DNA of 20,557 nt from an uncultured Lachnospiraceae bacterium (GTDB lineage: Bacteria > Bacillota > Clostridia > Lachnospirales > Lachnospiraceae), in assembly GCA_910584695.1 (NCBI GenBank), contig CAJUBR010000051.1:1-20557 (forward strand), in the 5' to 3' direction. Each line of letters starts with the position of its first letter. Position 1 is the stretch's first letter. The notes under the pieces were generated by a model. The model had not been told where the DNA came from and did no database searches. It was given only the letters and a program-made list of their open reading frames with translations. Below, in pieces: positions 15,673 to 20,557 of the stretch. A program made the position numbers and the translations under genes.

Positions 15673-18111
15673 ATGTCAATCAAAAAATCACTACAAAGCT
15701 CCATTCTGCTGACTTCTGTTATTCCTGTAATTTTAATGGCAATTTTAGCTTATATTGCAGCAACTTTAGAATATACAGATATTAATAAAGAGCATATAAA
15801 GAATATTGCAAACGATTATAGCCGTGGTTTTTCCTCACAATTACAGTCACAATTCAGTGAGGGCAAAGCGTTATCGGAAAACAATGAAATTCAAAAATTA
15901 CTTCTGGAAAATACAGATTCCACAGATGGTCTGGTCAATACCTCTTCAAATTGTTATGTGGAAGTAAAGGAATATCTGACACAGATTTCCAATTATACAG
16001 ATAACCGTGTCCATTATTATATCTATAATGCAGATGGCTATTTCATTGCTGCCTCACAGGATACTCCCGAGTCAGACTGGGCTGAAGTTATGTCGGAACC
16101 CGTTCATTCCTATCACTCTGCTATTGCTATTCCAAATTCCTATTTTACGGATAATACAATTGATATTATTTCACCTGTCATCGTAAAAGATAAGGTTATT
16201 GGATTAATCCGCTCCAATCTTTCCATCCAATACTTTGATGCATTTTTATCTGATACAAAAGACAGCTTTATTATCGACAACAACGGGAACTGCATTTTCG
16301 GTCATAAAATTTCCGCTGATGAGGATAAACTCTTTTTGAATTATGCCGCAGACCTGCTAAAAGAAATAAAATCCTTAAATCATACCGAATCTGCAAATAC
16401 AAATGATGTATTTTCAAACAGCAGCAAATATGCATACGGTTATGCTGTTATACCGGAATATAACTGGATTTATACTGTAAAACAGGACGCTTCTAATTAT
16501 ACCTATATTGCTGCCACCTTACCTGCCATTTTTCTTATACTGCTTTTTATCGTAGTGATTTTGGCAATCCGGGTCAGTAAAAATCTTGCTGCACAATATA
16601 CACAACCGCTGTTTGAATTAAGCGAAAAAATGCAAAATGCAGCAAATGGACAATTAAACGTTCACTGCCAGATAGAAAGCAATGATGAGTTTGGTACATT
16701 ATCCACTCATTTTAACCATATGATGGCTATTATTTCCGCCAACTACAATGAAATTTCCCAAACCCGTAAGGAACTCGAAGCAAAGCAGATGGAACTTCAA
16801 AATAACTATCAGCACATTGAAAAACTTGCTTATACAGATGCACTAACCGGTTTATATAATCGTATGGCATTCTTTAAATTCGCCAATACCATTCTTTCTG
16901 ACAAGCATGGAGTCAATAAAAAGCATGCCATTATTTTCATTGATTTAGACGGATTTAAAAGCATTAACGATACACTGGGACATGATTATGGTGACCTTTT
17001 ATTACAGGCCATTGCCAAACAGCTTTCTGATCTAATAAATGATGACGATATTCTCGCCAGAAACGGCGGGGATGAATTTGTAATTCTTAGAAATCAAATA
17101 CCTTCCATCGAAGATCTTGAAGCATTTTTACTTAAATTGGTTTCTATTGCCTCGCATCCATTTCTTTTAGAAGACGAAACAGTGCATATTTCTCTAAGTG
17201 CCGGAGTTGCTCTCTTTCCGCAGAATGGACTTTCTTTAGGCGAATTAATGAAAAATGCAGACCTTGCAATGTATACCTCTAAACTTTCAGGAAAAGACAG
17301 CTATACCTTCTTTAGTTCTACTATGGAAGATGAGGTAAACCGGAAAAATGAATTAATTGATATTTTAAGAAATGCAATCCAAAATAAAGATGTTTATCTT
17401 CTTTACCAGCCACAGGCTGATATTACAACCGGAGAAGTGATCGGGTGTGAAGCACTTATGCGTTTAAACTCGCCGATCGTAGGCTTTGTATCTCCAGATG
17501 AATTTATTCCGGTAGCAGAAGAATGTGGCTTAATTGATGAATTGGGAGAATGGGCTTTATTAGAAGCCTGCAACTTTAATCAACGCTTAATCGATGCCGG
17601 ATTTAAACCTCTTAGAATCTCAGTTAATGTTTCCACGGCACAGCTTCGGGGAGACCGTTTAATCAAAGCCATCGAATCCCTTCCTGAAAAAACATCTATG
17701 CCATTAAAATATCTTGAAATAGAACTTACAGAAAGTGTATTGATGAAAAACTTTGAGCATAACCTGGCTTTAATAAATCGTATGAAAGAACTGGATATTC
17801 AAATTGCCTTAGATGATTTTGGTACCGGCTATTCTTCTTTCAGCTACTTAACCAAAATACCAATTAATACATTAAAGATTGACAAATCCTTTATTGCTGG
17901 TATCTGCGAAAATGAAAATGACAAATATATTGCAGGAACCATTATCACTCTGGCACATCAGCTGGGCATTACAGTAATTGCTGAAGGAGTAGAAACCATT
18001 GAACAGTTGCGGGTTTTACAGCTACAGATGTGTGATATATTACAGGGATACTTATTTAGCCGTGCTATTTCAGAAGACGAATTTACCGAACTTCTAAAAA
18101 TAAATTCATAA
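15673..18111 (+). CDS. Membrane sensor GGDEF-EAL protein (diguanylate cyclase/phosphodiesterase)
   Basis: This 812-residue membrane enzyme controls c-di-GMP. It has a transmembrane segment (about 10-32), an extracytoplasmic Cache-like sensor (about 35-278), a second transmembrane segment (about 280-302) and HAMP (about 303-358). A short coiled region is followed by GGDEF (about 384-545) and EAL (about 560-805). The cyclase site GGDEF (465-469) is intact, but the inhibitory RxxD site reads NDDD, so product inhibition is probably lost. The phosphodiesterase site also looks complete: EAL at 593-595, LEIELTES, DDFGTGYSS from D714, AEGVET, QGYLFS. Either activity could dominate. The start at 15673 follows AAAGGA and gives a normal membrane anchor; the open frame from 15607 adds 22 unsupported residues. 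Confidence 0.92.
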   Translation: MSIKKSLQSSILLTSVIPVILMAILAYIAATLEYTDINKEHIKNIANDYSRGFSSQLQSQFSEGKALSENNEIQKLLLENTDSTDGLVNTSSNCYVEVKEYLTQISNYTDNRVHYYIYNADGYFIAASQDTPESDWAEVMSEPVHSYHSAIAIPNSYFTDNTIDIISPVIVKDKVIGLIRSNLSIQYFDAFLSDTKDSFIIDNNGNCIFGHKISADEDKLFLNYAADLLKEIKSLNHTESANTNDVFSNSSKYAYGYAVIPEYNWIYTVKQDASNYTYIAATLPAIFLILLFIVVILAIRVSKNLAAQYTQPLFELSEKMQNAANGQLNVHCQIESNDEFGTLSTHFNHMMAIISANYNEISQTRKELEAKQMELQNNYQHIEKLAYTDALTGLYNRMAFFKFANTILSDKHGVNKKHAIIFIDLDGFKSINDTLGHDYGDLLLQAIAKQLSDLINDDDILARNGGDEFVILRNQIPSIEDLEAFLLKLVSIASHPFLLEDETVHISLSAGVALFPQNGLSLGELMKNADLAMYTSKLSGKDSYTFFSSTMEDEVNRKNELIDILRNAIQNKDVYLLYQPQADITTGEVIGCEALMRLNSPIVGFVSPDEFIPVAEECGLIDELGEWALLEACNFNQRLIDAGFKPLRISVNVSTAQLRGDRLIKAIESLPEKTSMPLKYLEIELTESVLMKNFEHNLALINRMKELDIQIALDDFGTGYSSFSYLTKIPINTLKIDKSFIAGICENENDKYIAGTIITLAHQLGITVIAEGVETIEQLRVLQLQMCDILQGYLFSRAISEDEFTELLKINS

Positions 18112-18127
18112 ACGGAGGATACTTATT

Positions 18128-18433
18128 ATGAAGATTCAAAAAGAAACTGTATTTACGGAGGACACAATTTCTCTTCTTTTAGATAATAATACAGAAGTAG
18201 AATGTGATATTCTTGCCATTTTCCCAGTTAACGGACAGTTTTATGCAGCACTCATGCCCCAGACAGCAATTGATGGATACGAAGATGGAGAATATTTTCT
18301 TTACCGCTATCAATCAGACGGAGAAAATGCTGAACTTTCCAATATTGAATCCGAGGCAGAATGGGAGGCAGCAGAAGATAAATTTGAAGAACTATTGGAC
18401 GAGGAAGAATTTAACAATATACCGGAAAAATAA
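18128..18433 (+). CDS. DUF1292-family small acidic protein
   Basis: This 101-residue protein has the DUF1292 pattern: a conserved opening about a value or text field (SLLLDNNTEVECDILAIFPV), then GQFYAALMP, the EDGEYFLYRYQ block, and a strongly acidic C-terminus (EAEWEAAEDKFEELLDEEEF). The molecular function of the family is unknown. It has no signal peptide or membrane segment. It begins 16 bases after the GGDEF-EAL stop behind a strong ACGGAGG site, so it is probably read from the same transcript. A GC-rich hairpin follows. The family is often found elsewhere beside alaS, ruvX or similar genes, so the link to c-di-GMP here may be incidental. Confidence 0.85.
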   Translation: MKIQKETVFTEDTISLLLDNNTEVECDILAIFPVNGQFYAALMPQTAIDGYEDGEYFLYRYQSDGENAELSNIESEAEWEAAEDKFEELLDEEEFNNIPEK

Positions 18434-18436
18434 TAA

Positions 18437-18466
18437 TCCCCGCCGCATAGCGGCGGGATTGTTTGC
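18437..18466. terminator. GC-rich hairpin terminator between converging units
   Basis: An 8-bp GC-only stem (CCCGCCGC at 18439-18446, GCGGCGGG at 18450-18457) with a 3-base loop stands out from the AT-rich surroundings. The plus-strand tail ATTGTTTGCTT and the minus-strand tail ATTATTATTT are only moderately U-rich, so it probably acts on both converging transcripts with imperfect U-tracts. Confidence 0.75.
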
Positions 18467-18475
18467 TTAAAGACA

Positions 18476-19276
18476 CTAATTTCCTGCACTCTCATATACA
18501 TGCGTTCCCCGATTAAATAATGCGTATGCAATACACATAAAAACAACTGCAATCCCACACTCAATTCCTATAATACCGGCAGAAGTTCCGCTTTTTAAGA
18601 AAAAACTTGCCGGCAGATATGCAACAAATGCAAACGGAATCACCCATGTAATCAGAAAACGGATTCCCTTCGCATAAATTTCAGTTGGATATTTAGCAAA
18701 ATCTGCCATTTCATATGCCATCTGCAAAAAAGGTCCACTGATTTTTACCCAAAATGCAAAGGAAGCAAAGAAGAGCTTAATGGACGTATAGATAAAAGCA
18801 CCTGCTAGAATTGATACAAAAAACAATACAATATGTACTCCATCTGTGATCAAAATGCCTTTTGTCAGTGAACGTATTACAAGAATCACCCCCACCAACA
18901 ATTCGCCCAACGCATCCGGCTGAAGTTTTTCTGAAATTACCTGAAAAAAAAGATTCATTGGCCGCAGCATATAACGATCAAAATCCCCACTCATCACTAA
19001 TCTCCACGCTATCATCCAAATATTATCCGTAAAAAGATGATCGATTCCCCTTGGAATCTGTGCAAATCCGTAAATAAAAATCAACTGATCAAAAGTCCAA
19101 CCCTGTAAAGACGGAATCTGCTGAAATACCAGATACAAAAAAGCAATTCCCATAATCTGTGTAAAGAAAAAACCAAACAGCCCCATCAAAAAATCTATCT
19201 TAGACTGCATTATCGTTTTTAAAAACTGTATCACCAATACCCGGTAAAGCCGTAGATAACGTTTCAATGTATTCAT
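18476..19276 (-). CDS. ABC-2 family transporter permease (PF06182/DUF990 type), second of pair
   Basis: This 266-residue integral membrane protein has about six hydrophobic segments. Its N-terminus carries an amphipathic, basic leader (MNTLKRYLRLYRVLVIQFLK). The pattern GLFGFFFTQIMGIAFLYLVF, QLIFIYGFAQIPRG, and the conserved cytosolic GDFDRYMLRPMN motif are typical of the PF06182 permeases, which occur as unequal pairs with one ATPase. The start at 19276 follows TTAGGAGGTTAAGG and leaves 2 bases after the upstream permease stop. The frame continues upstream to 19384 inside that gene, but this extension is not credible. Export is likely; the substrate is unknown. Confidence 0.85.
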   Translation of the reverse strand: MNTLKRYLRLYRVLVIQFLKTIMQSKIDFLMGLFGFFFTQIMGIAFLYLVFQQIPSLQGWTFDQLIFIYGFAQIPRGIDHLFTDNIWMIAWRLVMSGDFDRYMLRPMNLFFQVISEKLQPDALGELLVGVILVIRSLTKGILITDGVHIVLFFVSILAGAFIYTSIKLFFASFAFWVKISGPFLQMAYEMADFAKYPTEIYAKGIRFLITWVIPFAFVAYLPASFFLKSGTSAGIIGIECGIAVVFMCIAYALFNRGTHVYESAGN

Positions 19277-19278
19277 CC

Positions 19279-20097
19279 TTAACCTCCTAATACAACTAAC
19301 CGCTTTGTAACTTTCTTCCAAATTATACTTCCCATCACATAAAGAATAACAACCCATACTGCCTGACGCAACAGCATAAACCAAAGCGTATCACCGGTAT
19401 ATTTTCCAAGATAAATCATGACAGGTGTATAAACCATGGAAGAAAATGGCAGATAATCAAATACTTTCTGTAATACCGCCGGAAAGAAACTAATCGGAAT
19501 CAATTGCCCTGTCAAAAATCCCAGTAATGCCTCCTTTGCCATTAACATTCCAAAAATATAGGTTGTAAAAAATGCCACCATGCCAAAACAAAAATCAAAT
19601 AATACATAAATCAGAAAACTCATGATACAACTCAGCAAATATAAAAATATAGCCCTAACCGTCACTGCTGGCAGCCCTAATACCTTTATTTTATATATCT
19701 CCACACCAATCCAGATAAAAACAGATGGAACCAGAAAACGGTATATCATATTACCGGATGCTCTGGAAATTAAACTCATCCGATAATCAATCGGCTTAAT
19801 CAGATTCATCGCAACCGTACCTTTTACCACATCATCACTGACCCAGTCTGAAATAGAAATCGTAACAACAGAAGACGTAACATATACCATAAAAACATAG
19901 ACTACCATTTCATTTTGTGTGAGTCCGCCAAGTGCCGCCTGATTTGAACTTCCGTAAATAGCCATCCATAAATAATAACTGATAAAGGAACCAAATAAAC
20001 TAATCAAAATGAATAAGTAAAATGCCCCCTTATATGCCATCTGCCGTTTTAATTCATTCGAAGCAAAGGGCAGATAGACTTTTAAACTTTTGCCCAT
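19279..20097 (-). CDS. ABC-2 family transporter permease (PF06182/DUF990 type), first of pair
   Basis: This 272-residue integral membrane protein has about six hydrophobic segments. The family pattern shows in NELKRQMAYKGAFYLFILISL, LTQNEMVVYVFMVYV, ISDWVSDDVVKGTVAMNLIKPIDYRM (the cytosolic motif equivalent to GDFDRYMLRPMN in the partner) and the SFFPAVLQKVFDYLPFSSMVYTPVMIYLG C-terminal block. Its ATG overlaps the ATPase stop codon by one base (TAATG), indicating coupled translation. It probably forms a heterodimeric channel with the 18476-19276 protein. Confidence 0.87.
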   Translation of the reverse strand: MGKSLKVYLPFASNELKRQMAYKGAFYLFILISLFGSFISYYLWMAIYGSSNQAALGGLTQNEMVVYVFMVYVTSSVVTISISDWVSDDVVKGTVAMNLIKPIDYRMSLISRASGNMIYRFLVPSVFIWIGVEIYKIKVLGLPAVTVRAIFLYLLSCIMSFLIYVLFDFCFGMVAFFTTYIFGMLMAKEALLGFLTGQLIPISFFPAVLQKVFDYLPFSSMVYTPVMIYLGKYTGDTLWFMLLRQAVWVVILYVMGSIIWKKVTKRLVVLGG

Positions 20098-20557
20098 TAT
20101 GCTCCCTCCACAATACCATGATTGTAAATTTCCTTCACAATCTCTGACAACTCTGTTTCCTGAATCTGCACATCCTTTACCTCAGTAACCTCCATCACTG
20201 CTGAAAGTATCTGTGGAACTTGTATACTGTGCTTATCAAAAGTCACACAAAACATACTGTTTTGTGCATCATATTCCGTAACACATTCTTCCTCCGATAC
20301 TCCAAGCTTTTGTGAAAGATAAAGCTCTTTAACCCTCCTGGCATGTTTGATTTCCATGGAAACTTTTCTTCTGGTTCCATAGGTATCCTTCAACTCTGCT
20401 AATGAACCGTCATATATTTTCTTCCCTTCATCAATGATGATAATACGGCTGCAAAGTTCCTCAATATCTCCGATATCATGGGTTGTTAAAATAACCGTGG
20501 TCTGGTATTTTTGATTAATTTCACTAATTGCCTTACGGATATTATCCTTTACAACCA
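20097..20557 (-). CDS. ABC transporter ATP-binding protein (partial, C-terminal part)
   Basis: The frame is open to the window edge, so only the last 152 or so residues are visible. The first visible residues (VVKDNIRKAISEIN) come just after the D-loop in this family, and the H-loop His is in TTVILTTHDIGDIEELC. The Walker motifs and the true start lie beyond 20557. After the nucleotide-binding core there is an extra domain of about 100 residues (RRKVSMEIKHARR through TEVKDVQIQETELSEIVKEIY), typical of the DUF4162-type tail on ATPases that pair with PF06182 permeases. The codon at 20393 (TTG) is internal. It forms one operon with the two following permeases. Confidence 0.9.
   Translation of the reverse strand, partial: VVKDNIRKAISEINQKYQTTVILTTHDIGDIEELCSRIIIIDEGKKIYDGSLAELKDTYGTRRKVSMEIKHARRVKELYLSQKLGVSEEECVTEYDAQNSMFCVTFDKHSIQVPQILSAVMEVTEVKDVQIQETELSEIVKEIYNHGIVEGA

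Noticed and set aside
19277..19384. N-terminal extension of the second PF06182 permease
   Set aside because: It overlaps the end of the upstream permease out of frame, while the ATG at 19276 has a perfect AGGAGG site and gives the family-typical N-terminus.

Overview
The window looks like a chromosomal stretch from an anaerobic, low-GC, spore-forming Firmicute, most likely a Clostridia of the Lachnospiraceae type. This is inferred from AT-rich codon use, strong AGGAGG-type ribosome binding sites, a four-subunit oxoacid:ferredoxin oxidoreductase, CotF-like coat proteins, a long single-chain PurL, and the alr-mazF gene order. I see no insertion sequence, phage gene, CRISPR array, tRNA or rRNA. 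The content is mostly ordinary core genome, with one unusual signalling locus.

Layout. (1) 61-522, plus strand: two small CotF-like spore proteins, ending at a strong hairpin shared with the converging genes. (2) 625-3693, minus: porC-porD-porA-porB, an oxoacid oxidoreductase operon. (3) 3856-5725, minus: a YtrA-type GntR repressor, an ABC ATPase and a permease, overlapping end to end, with a promoter that carries an 11-bp direct repeat and with its own terminator. (4) 5885-6736, minus: a CorC-like CBS protein with its own promoter and terminator. (5) 6859-13842, minus: purL, nnr (NAD(P)HX repair), alr and mazF, probably one transcription unit read from a good promoter in front of purL.

(6) 14065-18433 is the signalling locus. 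On the minus strand, a protein with four 29-residue MshEN-like repeats fused to a CheX-type phosphatase domain is followed by a stand-alone CheY. Across a 324-bp divergent intergenic region, on the plus strand, lies a membrane Cache-HAMP-GGDEF-EAL protein followed by a DUF1292 protein. The two middle repeats match the published 24 + 5 + 24 residue spacing of the c-di-GMP-binding MshEN domain. This suggests a circuit in which the divergent enzyme makes or degrades c-di-GMP, and c-di-GMP controls dephosphorylation of the CheY partner. This is the most interesting hypothesis in the window. (7) 18476-20557, minus: a three-gene ABC exporter (ATPase cut by the window edge, plus two ABC-2 permeases of the PF06182 type).

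Several starts were moved to internal codons on the basis of ribosome binding sites: the first coat gene, mazF (TTG), cheY, the CheX fusion, the GGDEF-EAL gene and the downstream PF06182 permease.
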